A stretch of 64,000 nucleotides of DNA from Planctomycetota bacterium. Its GTDB lineage: Bacteria; Planctomycetota; UBA1135; GCA-002686595. Within the stretch, counting starts at the first letter, position 1; each line of letters starts with the position of its first letter. The notes beneath the pieces were generated by a model that saw nothing but the letters and a program-made list of their open reading frames with translations, did not search any database and was not told the origin of the DNA. The position numbers were made by a program, and so were the translations under genes. The stretch is from positions 1 through 64,000 of the forward strand of contig DUCM01000002.1 of NCBI GenBank assembly GCA_012959785.1, given 5' to 3'. This document shows, one piece after another, positions 34,732-46,665 of the stretch.

Positions 34732-34760
34732 TCGTCAGATTCCTCCGCTGACGCTATTCT
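34732..34760 (+). promoter_or_regulatory. Promoter for the 34767 gene; transcript probably leaderless
   Basis: TCGTCA (34732-34737), 17-base spacer and TATTCT (34755-34760). The GTG start at 34767 lies 6 bases past the -10, where transcription would begin, so the mRNA is probably leaderless. Confidence 0.5.
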
Positions 34761-34766
34761 TTGGGG

Positions 34767-35393
34767 GTGAACGCACCTGACCATTGGCCTCCCGGCGCCG
34801 CCCATAACGGCCCCCGCCGAGCACCGCTATTTCCCCTGCCCAAGATCTTTCTCTACCCAGGGGTGGTGCTACCGCTGCACATTTTTGAGCCGCGCTATCG
34901 AGAGCTGGTGGAGGACCTGCTCGACCGCCCCGGCTGGATGGTCATCTCCCCCATCAAAGCCGGTTTTGAAGACCAGGCTGATGGCGAGCCGCCGGTCTAT
35001 CCCGTGGCCGGCGTGGGCGAAATAGTCAAGCATGCCAAGCTTCCCGACGGCCGTTTCCTGATCACTCTGGTGGGCCTGGCGCGGGTGCGCATCAAGGAGG
35101 TCACCTCGGAAGCGGCCTACCGAGAAGTGGAGTTCGAGCCCCTGGAGGAAATCCTGCCCAGCGCCAATGAAGGCCGTCGCCTGGCAACCGAATTGCGCCA
35201 GGCCATCCTCGAGCGCAGCCCCGAGTTTCTCAACCTACCCTCCAACCTGCCCCTCACTTCGCTCTCCGATCTATTGCTCCAGAACCTCGACCTGCCCGTG
35301 GACAGCATGAGCCGCGCCTTCTCCGAGCCCGCCGTGGCCTGGCGCGCCGAGTTTGCCCTGAACGAGCACCGCGCGCGTTCCCCGGGGCACTAG
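34767..35393 (+). CDS. Lon N-terminal domain-like protein (ATP-dependent protease La substrate-binding domain)
   Basis: A 208-residue protein with the Lon substrate-binding (LON) domain: LFPLPKIFLYPGVVLPLHIFEPRYREL near residues 20-50, then IVKHAKLPDGRFLITLVGLARVRI. No AAA+ or protease domain follows, so it is a stand-alone LON-domain protein, as common in bacteria; role unknown, probably protein binding. The start is the GTG at 34767, placed where a leaderless transcript would begin. It ends 1 base before the converging exonuclease gene. Confidence 0.85.
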   Translation: MNAPDHWPPGAAHNGPRRAPLFPLPKIFLYPGVVLPLHIFEPRYRELVEDLLDRPGWMVISPIKAGFEDQADGEPPVYPVAGVGEIVKHAKLPDGRFLITLVGLARVRIKEVTSEAAYREVEFEPLEEILPSANEGRRLATELRQAILERSPEFLNLPSNLPLTSLSDLLLQNLDLPVDSMSRAFSEPAVAWRAEFALNEHRARSPGH

Positions 35394-35394
35394 T

Positions 35395-36180
35395 CTATTC
35401 CGCGATCGTGGCGATGACCGGCGCGTGGTCGCTGGGCTTCTCGCCGCCGCGCGCTTCGATGTCCACGACCACGCTGCTGCAAGCCGCGAGGGCTTCGTCG
35501 GACATCAAGAAGTGATCGATGCGCAAGCCCGCGCCACGGGCAAAGCCACGGCTGCGAAAATCCCACCAGGTGTACTTGCCCGCCTCGGAGTCGAACTTGC
35601 GAAAGGCATCGCTGAGGCCCAGGCCCATGATCTCTGCCAGGGCATCGCGTTCGGGTTCCGAGCACAGGACCTTGCCGCGCCAGGCCTCGGGGTCGTGGAT
35701 ATCGCGGTCGTCAAAAGTGATGTTGAAGTCCCCTGTGATCACCAGTTTTTGAGCCAGGCGCCCGGCCTGGGATGGGTAGCTCTCGTCGATGAACTCCTTG
35801 AGTCGCGCCAGCCAATCGAGCTTGAACTCATACTTGGGACTGCCCACCTCCTGGCCGTTGACCACATAGAGGTTGAGGACCATCACGGACCCCACGCTAA
35901 CGCCGATGACCCGTGCCTCGGAGCCCTCGGCCTCGCCGGGAAAACCCCGCAGCACATCACACATGGGGCTGCGAGAGAGCACCGCGACCCCGTTGTAGGT
36001 CTTCTGACCGTGGATCTCGACGCTGTAGCCCAGCTCCTCGATGGCCTCGCGGGGGAATTGCGCCTGCACGCACTTGATCTCCTGCAGGCAGACCACATCG
36101 GGCTTTCGGCGCTCGAGCCATTCGAGCACCCGCGGCAGCCGGGCTCGGATGGAATTCACATTCCAGGTGGCGATCTGCAT
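35395..36180 (-). CDS. xth: Exodeoxyribonuclease III
   Basis: A 261-residue member of the exonuclease III/AP endonuclease family. IATWNVNSIRARL opens the fold; LQEIKC carries the metal-binding Glu; YNGVAVLSR, ITGDFNITFDDRD and the C-terminal KPSDHAPVIATI give the catalytic Asp and His. It removes nucleotides 3'-5' from duplex DNA and incises abasic sites in base-excision repair. The start at 36180 yields MQIATWNVNSI. Its promoter region is shared with the divergent helicase gene over 84 bases. Confidence 0.93.
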   Translation of the reverse strand: MQIATWNVNSIRARLPRVLEWLERRKPDVVCLQEIKCVQAQFPREAIEELGYSVEIHGQKTYNGVAVLSRSPMCDVLRGFPGEAEGSEARVIGVSVGSVMVLNLYVVNGQEVGSPKYEFKLDWLARLKEFIDESYPSQAGRLAQKLVITGDFNITFDDRDIHDPEAWRGKVLCSEPERDALAEIMGLGLSDAFRKFDSEAGKYTWWDFRSRGFARGAGLRIDHFLMSDEALAACSSVVVDIEARGGEKPSDHAPVIATIAE

Positions 36181-36264
36181 GGATCTGAACAAAGGAAGGA
36201 AAGGGGATGGGTCGCTGGCGCGTCTCGCAGGATAGACTGGTCCGCCCTGAAATCTGGAGAACAC

Positions 36265-38139
36265 TTGGCACAATACCAACAAAGACGAGGCGGCGGACGC
36301 CCCCGCCGCGGAGCGCCGACCCGGCGCCCCAAGCCCAACCTACCCCCCATCGAGCCCTTGCACCCGACGGAGAACCCGCCGGAGATCGAGTGCTTTCGCG
36401 AACTGCCCCTCGACGAGCTCGTGCAGGCCACCATCGCTCGGATGGGTATCGTCAAGCCTACGCCCATCCAGGCCCTGGCCATCGAGCCTGTGCTGAAGGG
36501 CCGCGACATCATCGCCAAGGCGGAAACCGGCACCGGCAAGACCCTGGCCTTCGGCGCGCCCATGATGTCGATGATCGACGCCCAGCGCGCCAGCGTGCTG
36601 GGCCTGGTCTTGACCCCGACCCGCGAACTCGCCGAACAAGTCGCCAAAGTGCTCGAGCAACTCGGTGAACCGCGTGGCCTCAAGGTCGCCCTGATCGTGG
36701 GCGGCGAACCGGCCGGGCCCCAGGTCGCAGCCTTGCAAGCCGGCGCGCAAGTCGTAGTGGGCACACCGGGTCGCGTGATCGACCTTTACGAGCAGAAGTT
36801 TTTGTCGTTCCCCTGGACCGAGTTCGTGGTTCTCGACGAGGCGGACGAAATGCTCGAGATCGGCTTCATCGACGATGTGAAGAAGATTCTGCGCTTCACG
36901 CCGGACGAGCGGCAGACGCTGCTGTTTTCGGCGACCTTCCCCGACGCCCTGTTGCGCCTGGCGCGTGATTACACCAACAACCCCAAGGAGGTGGCCACGG
37001 CCAGCGGCGTCAAGACTGTGGACACAATCAAGCAGTCCTACTTTCAGGTGGACGATACGGATCGCCCCCTGGCACTCATTCGCATGATCGAGCAGGCCGG
37101 CGATGACGACTGTTTCCTGGTCTTCTGCGAACGCCGCACGGAAGTCGAGCGCTTGCTACGACGCCTGGAGCGCCTGCCCTATTCGATCAAGGCCCTGCAC
37201 GGCGGCTACGACCAATCCTCGCGCTTCCGGGTCATGTCGGCCTTCCGCGAAGGCGATGTCAAAGCCCTGATAGCCACCGATGTGGCCTCGCGCGGCCTTG
37301 ATGTGAACCATGTGACCCATGTGGTGAACTACAGCGTTCCGCGCTCGGTCACCGATTACACCCACCGCATCGGCCGCACTGGCCGTGCCGGACGCGAAGG
37401 CAACGCCATCACCCTGGTTAGCCCCGAACAGGCGCGACGCTGGAAGGGCGTCCTGAGCGATGCTACCTGGACAATCGAGCGTTGCGAGGCGCCCGAGCGC
37501 GGACCGCGACAAGCAGAGCGCCGTCCGCGGGATCGTGGACGCGTCGAGAGTGGCCGCCGTGAAGAACGCGGCGCTGGACGCGACGAGCGCGGTAGCCGTG
37601 GGCGCCACGAGGAGCGTGCAGGCAGTCGAAGAGAAGAACGACGACCGCTGCGCCGCGAAGAGAGCCAGAGAACGGAACGCCCGGCGAGTAGCGCCGGCGG
37701 TGACGACCCCGTCTCCCTGCCGACCAACCGGGAACACCGCCAACGCTCGGCTGATGATCCGCCCCGCCGAGCGCGTTCGCGAGGTGAATTGAGCCCCGAA
37801 CGCCGCGAAGAGGAGCACATTCTGCACCACGAGAATGATGCTCGGCCCCGACGCGATCGCACGACCAGTGAAGAGCGCGGCCGCCGCGAAGGGCGCCCGC
37901 GAAACGAGCAGCGCTCTTCGGGCGAAGAACGCCCCCAACGGGCCCAGAGCACGCGCGAAGCGCGTGCCCAGGAGCGCGATCAAGTTCGGAGCCACCCTGA
38001 GCCGCGCGAGAGCGAGGAGCGCCGCGAGCCCCAGCCCAAACCGCAGCCCACACGCTCGCAAGAAGCTTCCTCCGAGCCCAAGAACGCCCCCGAGTCGGGT
38101 TCCTCCGGTTCAGGCGGAGGATTCGGAGTTGGCCTCTGA
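36265..38139 (+). CDS. DEAD-box RNA helicase with long Arg/Glu-rich disordered tail
   Basis: A 624-residue helicase if started at the TTG at 36265, which has GGAG 5 bases upstream. In order: Q motif (CFRELPLDELVQ, KPTPIQ), AETGTGKT (about residue 88), PTRELAEQ, LDEADEML (DEAD), SATFP, then the helicase-C part ending HRIGRTGRAG (about 370). From about residue 410 the protein becomes a 210-residue tail rich in RREE, RGR and ERG clusters. Such tails bind RNA and promote condensation. No ATG lies in a suitable position, so the TTG is likely but uncertain. It unwinds RNA, for example during ribosome assembly or cold adaptation. Confidence 0.85.
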   Translation: MAQYQQRRGGGRPRRGAPTRRPKPNLPPIEPLHPTENPPEIECFRELPLDELVQATIARMGIVKPTPIQALAIEPVLKGRDIIAKAETGTGKTLAFGAPMMSMIDAQRASVLGLVLTPTRELAEQVAKVLEQLGEPRGLKVALIVGGEPAGPQVAALQAGAQVVVGTPGRVIDLYEQKFLSFPWTEFVVLDEADEMLEIGFIDDVKKILRFTPDERQTLLFSATFPDALLRLARDYTNNPKEVATASGVKTVDTIKQSYFQVDDTDRPLALIRMIEQAGDDDCFLVFCERRTEVERLLRRLERLPYSIKALHGGYDQSSRFRVMSAFREGDVKALIATDVASRGLDVNHVTHVVNYSVPRSVTDYTHRIGRTGRAGREGNAITLVSPEQARRWKGVLSDATWTIERCEAPERGPRQAERRPRDRGRVESGRREERGAGRDERGSRGRHEERAGSRREERRPLRREESQRTERPASSAGGDDPVSLPTNREHRQRSADDPPRRARSRGELSPERREEEHILHHENDARPRRDRTTSEERGRREGRPRNEQRSSGEERPQRAQSTREARAQERDQVRSHPEPRESEERREPQPKPQPTRSQEASSEPKNAPESGSSGSGGGFGVGL

Positions 38140-38154
38140 GGGAAGAAATCGCCC

Positions 38155-38529
38155 ATGAGCCCGTCGCCCAGCCAGAGCTTCACAGTGACATTCCTGCCCG
38201 CAGGCCGCGCGGTCCAGGTTGACCCCGCTGAGCTGCCCTTTGGGCGCGATGGTAAACCGGGCTCGATTCTCGACATTGCCCTTGGGCATGCTGTGGATAT
38301 AGACCACGCCTGCGGCGGCGTCTGCGCCTGCTCCACCTGTCATGTGATCGTGCGCGAGGGTCTCGAGGCCTGCTCCGTCGCCGACGAGAGTGAAGAGGAC
38401 ATGCTCGACAATGCGCCGGGCCTGACGCCCGAATCACGCCTGGCCTGCCAGACGGTGCCCGACGGAAGCCGCGACATCGTGGTTGAGATCCCTAACTGGA
38501 ATCGCAACTACGCCAAGGAATCGAACTGA
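38155..38529 (+). CDS. [2Fe-2S] ferredoxin, adrenodoxin/Fdx type
   Basis: A 124-residue ferredoxin. Cluster ligands are Cys53, Cys59, Cys62 and Cys98 (C-x5-C-x2-C, then CQT), the Isc/adrenodoxin spacing. SILDIALGHAVDIDHACGG is the usual loop. It would carry electrons, perhaps to iron-sulfur assembly or to IspH encoded 4 bases downstream, which needs a reductant. That partnership is inferred from order. It starts 15 bases after the helicase. Confidence 0.9.
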   Translation: MSPSPSQSFTVTFLPAGRAVQVDPAELPFGRDGKPGSILDIALGHAVDIDHACGGVCACSTCHVIVREGLEACSVADESEEDMLDNAPGLTPESRLACQTVPDGSRDIVVEIPNWNRNYAKESN

Positions 38530-38533
38530 CGCC

Positions 38534-39463
38534 ATGCAGGCACGCCTCGCCAACCCGCGTGGATTCTGTGCCGGTGTGGACCGGGCCATCGAGATCGTGG
38601 AACGCGCCCTCGCCATGTACGGCGCACCGGTCTATGTTCTACACGAAATCGTGCACAATCGGCGAGTGCTCGACACTCTGCGCTCCCAGGGCGTGCACTT
38701 CGTCGATGACCTCGACGACATTCCTAGCGGCGCGGTCACGATTTTCAGCGCCCACGGGGTCTCCGACGAAATCGAACGAGTGGGCCGCGAGCGGGCCCTG
38801 CGAGTGATCGACGCCACTTGTCCTTTGGTCACCAAGGTCCACGATCAGGCCCGGGTCTACGCCCAGGGCGACCGCGAACTGATCTTGATCGGCCACGCCG
38901 GCCACCCCGAAGTCGAGGGCACCCTCGGTCGTTTCCCAGGACGAGTGCATGTGCTCTCCACACCGGAGGAGGTTGCTGCCCTGGAGGTCCTCTCGCCCGA
39001 GCGATTGGCCTATGTAACCCAGACGACCCTCTCCATTGATGACACCCGCGAGGTCATCGCGGCCCTCACGGCGCGCTTCCCCGCCATCGCCGGACCCGAC
39101 CTAAAGGACATTTGCTACGCCACGCAGAACCGGCAGAACGCGGTCAAGCGACTCTCAAGTGATGTGCAGCTCCTGATCGTGGTGGGCTCGGCCAACTCAT
39201 CCAACTCCAACCGCCTGCGCGAACTTGGTCAACGCGCCGAAGTGAATGCCTACCTCGTCGATGAAGCCGACCAGATCGATCCTGCCTGGCTGGCTGGCTC
39301 TCCTGAAGTCGGTGTGACCGCCGGTGCTTCGGCCCCCGAGGCTCTGGTTCAGGAGATCCTCGCACGCCTTCGGGAGCTCGGCGTCGAGAGCGTCATCGAA
39401 ACCGCTGGCGAAGAGGAAACTGTGGTCTTCAAGATGCCCGCAGAGATCGACGGCGTGAGCTGA
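38534..39463 (+). CDS. ispH: 4-hydroxy-3-methylbut-2-enyl diphosphate reductase
   Basis: A 309-residue IspH (LytB). Three cysteines hold its [4Fe-4S] cluster: Cys12 in NPRGFCAGV, the Cys in DATCPLVTKVH (about 96) and the Cys in DICYATQNRQ (about 194). GHAGHPEVEGT and SANSSNSNRL are the other family motifs. It makes IPP and DMAPP, the last step of the MEP isoprenoid pathway. The start at 38534 gives MQARLANPRGFC. The ferredoxin 4 bases upstream may be its electron donor. Confidence 0.95.
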   Translation: MQARLANPRGFCAGVDRAIEIVERALAMYGAPVYVLHEIVHNRRVLDTLRSQGVHFVDDLDDIPSGAVTIFSAHGVSDEIERVGRERALRVIDATCPLVTKVHDQARVYAQGDRELILIGHAGHPEVEGTLGRFPGRVHVLSTPEEVAALEVLSPERLAYVTQTTLSIDDTREVIAALTARFPAIAGPDLKDICYATQNRQNAVKRLSSDVQLLIVVGSANSSNSNRLRELGQRAEVNAYLVDEADQIDPAWLAGSPEVGVTAGASAPEALVQEILARLRELGVESVIETAGEEETVVFKMPAEIDGVS

Positions 39464-39773
39464 GCTCGAGGCTGCACGAGGGACAGGCGCTGATTTGCGG
39501 CCCTGCTTGCCGGGTCAGGACGCTGGTCGCGTGAATGTGCTGGCGCCACCACGTGACTGCGACTCAACGGCGGAAAAGACCCAGGCCCCCACGGCGGCCC
39601 TGATAAGCGCCCTGCGGTGCTTCCCAAGGCTCTCTCGGTGGGAAACGAGGGCGTTGGCTCAAGAGCCCTTCGAGATAATTGAATCTCAGTTCTCAGGTAG
39701 GCGTTTTTATGGTTCATAGCCTCGTTTCTGGGGTGGCTGGCGCGCGATAGGGACGACTAGAGTCTCCTCGCCC
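39464..39773. other. 310-base intergenic region before the efflux operon
   Basis: Between ispH and the outer-membrane efflux gene. I see no conserved coding sequence; an open frame of 74 codons has no convincing start or codon pattern. TAGAGT at 39758-39763 could be a -10 element just before the ATG at 39774. No metal-responsive operator is recognised. Confidence 0.4.
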
Positions 39774-41150
39774 ATGACTGCCCTGCCCCTTCCTCAGCCG
39801 CGAACCCCGGTTACGGCTCTCGTTGTCGCTGCCCTCGGTGTGGCTTCGTGCGCGACCTACCAGGCCGCGCCCATCGACGCCGAGGCGCTTCTCGAGGAAC
39901 TCGCGGCGGTGCGTTGGCACGGAGTCGAACTCGAGGCCAAGACAGGGCTTGGCCCCGATGACCTGGCAGGCTTTGCCCTCACTCACAACGCCGACCTGCG
40001 GATCGCCCGGGCGGAACTCGAAGTGACCCGGGCAGAGCTCATCGAAGCCGGCTTGTTGCCCGAGCCCACCCTCAGTTGGGATGCCATGGATGTTCTCTCG
40101 GCCGCCATCGTTGGTGAGTCGACGACCAGCCGCGATTTCTGGTCGGGCTTGGGCATCTCGTTCCAGCTGCCGAGGCCGGGCGAGTTGGCGGCCCGCAAGG
40201 GAATCGCGCTTTGGCACATCGAAGAGGCGCGCGGGCAGCTTGCCATGGCCGAGTGGGCCCTCGCGCGCGGCGTCTATCTGGCCTTCGAGAATCTCGCCGT
40301 GGCGCGCCGACTCGGCGAACAGAACAGAGAGCTCCTGACCCTCGCCGAGAGCACGGCCGATTATTTTCAACGAGCCCGCGAGGCGGGCGTCGCCACCGCC
40401 ATCGAAGCAGCCCTGGCCCGCGGAGAGGCCTTGAAGTTGAAGCGCGTGGGCCTAGCCCTCGTGGCCCGAGAAAGGCGCGCCCTGTACGACTTGAACGCGC
40501 TGCTCGGGTTGCTTCCGGGCACACCACTCAACCTGAAAAATGCCACACGCATCAAAGCTGCACTCGTACAGCTCGCGCCTCTTTGCGAATTGACCAGTGC
40601 CCTGGCCAAGATGCGGCCCGACCTCGCCCGCAGGCTCGCCGCCTACGAGGGCGCCGAAGCAGACCTGCGCCTGGCGATCGCACAGCAGTTCCCGACCATC
40701 GGTATCGGTAGCGGTATTTCCATCCAGCCGGGCCTCTTCAGCCGCTTCAACCGAGCCGCCATCGCCAGCGCGCGGACGCGCCGGGCGCGTCTCCGGGAAG
40801 AGTACCGCGCAGCCCTCTTCGAGGCTCGCCATAGCCTGCACGCTGCCTTCGCCAGCTGGAGCGAGGCCCGCACCAATCTCGAATTCATCGAAAATGAACT
40901 GATCCCCAACGCAGAAGAGAGCCTATCCCTGGCCGAGATGGCATTCGGCGAAGGAGTGGCCACGGTGGTTCAGATCCTCAATGTGCAACGCGCTCTGGTC
41001 CGTGTGCGCACCAACCACATCGAAGCCCAGGCCCAATACAGCCGCGCGGGCTGGACCCTGCTGGCCGCCAGCGGCGCCATTTTGCCGCGCTCCGGCGCTG
41101 ACTTCTCCGTTAGCCCTGCTCCCGCAACGACAAGCGATCCCGTCCGATGA
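39774..41150 (+). CDS. czcC: Outer-membrane efflux lipoprotein, CzcC/TolC family
   Basis: A 458-residue TolC-like outer-membrane factor. The signal peptide ends VAS before Cys26, so it is a lipoprotein. The body is two repeats of long heptad helices (DLRIARAELEVTRAELIEAGLLPEPTLSW and ARTRRARLREEYRAALFEARHSL). It would form the outer-membrane exit duct of a metal RND pump. The stop overlaps the adaptor start by 4 bases. CusC-type would be equally acceptable; the family is clear, the metal is not. Confidence 0.85.
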   Translation: MTALPLPQPRTPVTALVVAALGVASCATYQAAPIDAEALLEELAAVRWHGVELEAKTGLGPDDLAGFALTHNADLRIARAELEVTRAELIEAGLLPEPTLSWDAMDVLSAAIVGESTTSRDFWSGLGISFQLPRPGELAARKGIALWHIEEARGQLAMAEWALARGVYLAFENLAVARRLGEQNRELLTLAESTADYFQRAREAGVATAIEAALARGEALKLKRVGLALVARERRALYDLNALLGLLPGTPLNLKNATRIKAALVQLAPLCELTSALAKMRPDLARRLAAYEGAEADLRLAIAQQFPTIGIGSGISIQPGLFSRFNRAAIASARTRRARLREEYRAALFEARHSLHAAFASWSEARTNLEFIENELIPNAEESLSLAEMAFGEGVATVVQILNVQRALVRVRTNHIEAQAQYSRAGWTLLAASGAILPRSGADFSVSPAPATTSDPVR

Positions 41151-42565
41151 TGCACCCTCACTCCACCGCCCAGTCGCGTCTGCATTCGCTCTCTCTGGTC
41201 CTCTGCCTGGCCCTCTCCGCCGCGTACCTCGGCGCTTGCTCCCAGTCAGAGCACGAGGACCATGAGGATCACGAGGCCGAGCATGACGAGCATGAGGCGG
41301 ATCAAGACAGCCACGGAGTCGTAGAACTGACGGCCAGCCAACTCTCAGCCGCAGGGGTCGAAGTGCTCGAAGTCGGCCCTGGTGAGATCCTTGAACAACT
41401 AACCCTCTCGGCGGTGGTCGCGGCCAATATGGATGCCGTGCAACATGTCAACCCGCGGGTGCCCGGAATCATCATCAGCATCGAAAAGCATCTGGGCGAA
41501 CAGGTGGAGAAGGGCGACCTGCTCTGCACCCTGGCCAGTGTCGATCTCGGCGCCGCCGCCGCGGAGTGCTTGCGCGCCAAGGCTCTGGTCAGTTCCGCCG
41601 AGAAGAGCCTCGAGCAATCTCGCGCCCTCTTTGAACTGCGCATCGACACTAGCACGCGCGTGATGGATGGCGCCGTCGCCTCCAATCAAGCCATCTTCGA
41701 CCTCGAACAGGAACTGCAAGCCAAGGGCGTCTCCACCGTGCGGCCCCTGATCGAGGCCGAGCGCACCCTCAAGAATTCAATTCTCGAGCGCGAACGAGTC
41801 CTCACCGACCTGGCCGCCAAGCGCGACGAGAAGCTCTTGGAGAGCATGGTCGACCTACGCGAGAAGCGCATCCTCGCCACCGCATCCGAGAACCGCCTGC
41901 TGGCCCTGGGCGTCGAACCCGCAGGACTCAACCAGAGCTCTGACCTTGTGCGCGGCATCTACCGCATCCATGCCGCCCAGCAGGGAATCGTTTCCGCGCG
42001 CCACATCACTCCCGGAGAATTCGTCAACGGGATGAGCGAGCTGTACACCATTCAGGACCTCTCCAGTGTCTGGATTGTGGCCTCGGCCTACGAGACCGAT
42101 CTACGCCACATTCGCGTGGGGCAGCGGGCCTTCGTGCATCTGAATGCCTTCCCCGACCTGCAACTGTGGGGCGAAGTGTCCATGGTCGAGTACGAGATCG
42201 ACCGCGCCACCCGCGCTGTGGGAGTGCGCATCGAACTGGACAACCAACAGCTCGACAGTTGGCCGGAACAATTCCCCTTGCGTCCGGGGATGTTTGGCCG
42301 CGTCGAAGTCGTCACCAGCCGCCGCCAAGCCGAGGTGTGCGTACCCGAATCCGCCATCGTCCACGGCGATGATGGCGACGCCGTCTTTGTCGAGACCGCA
42401 AAGGGAGTCTTCGAGCGCCGCGCCGTAAAGGTGCGCGGCGGAATCCATGCTGTTGTCGAGGTGCTCGTGGGCCTCAAGGCGGGAGACCGCATCGCCGCAT
42501 CGCGGACATTCATGCTCAAGTCCATCGAACGGCAGGCAGAGCTGGGTGGAGGCCACTCCCACTAG
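41147..42565 (+). CDS. czcB: RND efflux membrane-fusion adaptor, CzcB/CusB type, His-rich N terminus
   Basis: A 472-residue adaptor. Its lipoprotein signal ends GAC at Cys31, followed by a His/Glu/Asp-rich stretch, DHEAEHDEHEADQ, likely to bind Zn, Co or Ni in the periplasm. The rest is a typical HlyD/CusB fold: lipoyl-like IEKHLGEQVEKGDLLCTL, coiled coil, and beta-barrel (VNGMSELYTIQDLSSVWIVA). It ends in GGGHSH, again metal-binding. Start from ATGA overlap with the preceding gene; 21 bases to the pump gene. Confidence 0.9.
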   Translation: MMHPHSTAQSRLHSLSLVLCLALSAAYLGACSQSEHEDHEDHEAEHDEHEADQDSHGVVELTASQLSAAGVEVLEVGPGEILEQLTLSAVVAANMDAVQHVNPRVPGIIISIEKHLGEQVEKGDLLCTLASVDLGAAAAECLRAKALVSSAEKSLEQSRALFELRIDTSTRVMDGAVASNQAIFDLEQELQAKGVSTVRPLIEAERTLKNSILERERVLTDLAAKRDEKLLESMVDLREKRILATASENRLLALGVEPAGLNQSSDLVRGIYRIHAAQQGIVSARHITPGEFVNGMSELYTIQDLSSVWIVASAYETDLRHIRVGQRAFVHLNAFPDLQLWGEVSMVEYEIDRATRAVGVRIELDNQQLDSWPEQFPLRPGMFGRVEVVTSRRQAEVCVPESAIVHGDDGDAVFVETAKGVFERRAVKVRGGIHAVVEVLVGLKAGDRIAASRTFMLKSIERQAELGGGHSH

Positions 42566-42586
42566 GTTGGAATCTCAAAAACTAGC

Positions 42587-45688
<3,102 letters not shown>

Positions 45689-45717
45689 GCGCCCTGGGTG
45701 GGTGCTGGCTCGATCGC

Positions 45718-45731
45718 GGGCCAAGGGGCCC
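45718..45731 (+). terminator. Small GC hairpin after the efflux operon
   Basis: GGGCC, loop AAGG, GGCCC, 5-base-pair stem 30 bases past the czcA stop. No T-run follows. Weak terminator candidate. Confidence 0.25.
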
Positions 45732-45846
45732 TCGGCGTCAGGGTAATCTCCTGCGAAGAAAATGCCCGAGAAACTGCGCCCCACCTCGGACACAATAGGG
45801 CCCCAGTGGCGTAGCCTCTGGTTTCAAAGAGCCGCTGCCTTGCCCC

Positions 45847-46665
45847 ATGCGCTACCACGCCTCCCCCTCGCTCCGACCCGTTGCCCCGGCGCACCCCAGC
45901 CAGCGCCCGCCTCTCGATGAGACGCGCGGGGACTATGCGATTCGCTTCGCCCACGATCAGTCGGATCTCGATGCGTGCTACCGCTTGCGCTACACCGTTT
46001 TCAATCTCGAACTCGGAGAGGGCCTCGCAGGCTCGGAGCGAACACAACTCGACGTCGACAAATTCGACGCCCAGTGCCACCACTTGATGGTGATTCACGA
46101 ATCGAGCGGAACGGTGATCGGAACCTACCGCATACAGACTGCCGCCATGGCGGACGCAGGTCTTGGATTCTATTCCGCGCAAGAATTCGACCTCGCCAGT
46201 ATGCCCGACGAGATGACAGCTGGCAGCATCGAGCTGGGGCGCGCCTGCATCTCGAGAGAACACCGCAACCGAGTCGTGCTGTTCCTGCTCTGGCGAGGGT
46301 TGATGGCTCACCTGCTCTGGAACAAGAAACGCTATCTTTTCGGATGCAGTTCGCTCACGAGCCAGACGGCCAGCGATGGGCTGTGGGCTTTTGAACACCT
46401 CGAGCGCAAGGGCCTAGTGCAACGCGATTGGTTCTGCGCGACGCGGCCTGGCTTCGAGTGCACAGCGACTGACTTTTCCACCAACGCAGAGGACTTCCCC
46501 ATACCCTCGCTCTTCGCGACCTACCTGCGCCACGGCGCGCATGTTTGCGGCGGACCAGCCCTCGACCGGGAGTTCGGGACGATCGACTTCTTGACCCTGA
46601 TCGACAAGCAGGAGTTCGATTCCCGTCTGGCGGCCCTCTTCGCCTTGGGGCTCCCCGAACGGTGA
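45847..46665 (+). CDS. GNAT-family N-acyltransferase, OlsB-like
   Basis: A 272-residue protein of the Acetyltransf_5 (OlsB) family, which makes 3-hydroxyacyl-ornithine from acyl-ACP and ornithine. Signature segments: DACYRLRYTVFNLELGEG, GTVIGTYRIQT, SIELGRACISREHRN, and FGCSSLTSQTASDG. This group also includes autoinducer-synthase-like members. The adjacent PlsC-like gene (stop/start share one base) supports lyso-ornithine lipid synthesis. The ornithine acceptor is inferred; a different amino acid is possible. Confidence 0.78.
   Translation: MRYHASPSLRPVAPAHPSQRPPLDETRGDYAIRFAHDQSDLDACYRLRYTVFNLELGEGLAGSERTQLDVDKFDAQCHHLMVIHESSGTVIGTYRIQTAAMADAGLGFYSAQEFDLASMPDEMTAGSIELGRACISREHRNRVVLFLLWRGLMAHLLWNKKRYLFGCSSLTSQTASDGLWAFEHLERKGLVQRDWFCATRPGFECTATDFSTNAEDFPIPSLFATYLRHGAHVCGGPALDREFGTIDFLTLIDKQEFDSRLAALFALGLPER

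Noticed and set aside
35425..36264. In-frame upstream extension of the helicase
   Set aside because: This stretch overlaps xth on the opposite strand and its translation has no helicase character; the TTG at 36265 is the better start.
39495..39719. 74-codon open frame in the intergenic region before czcC
   Set aside because: No ribosome site, no family pattern, unusual codon use.
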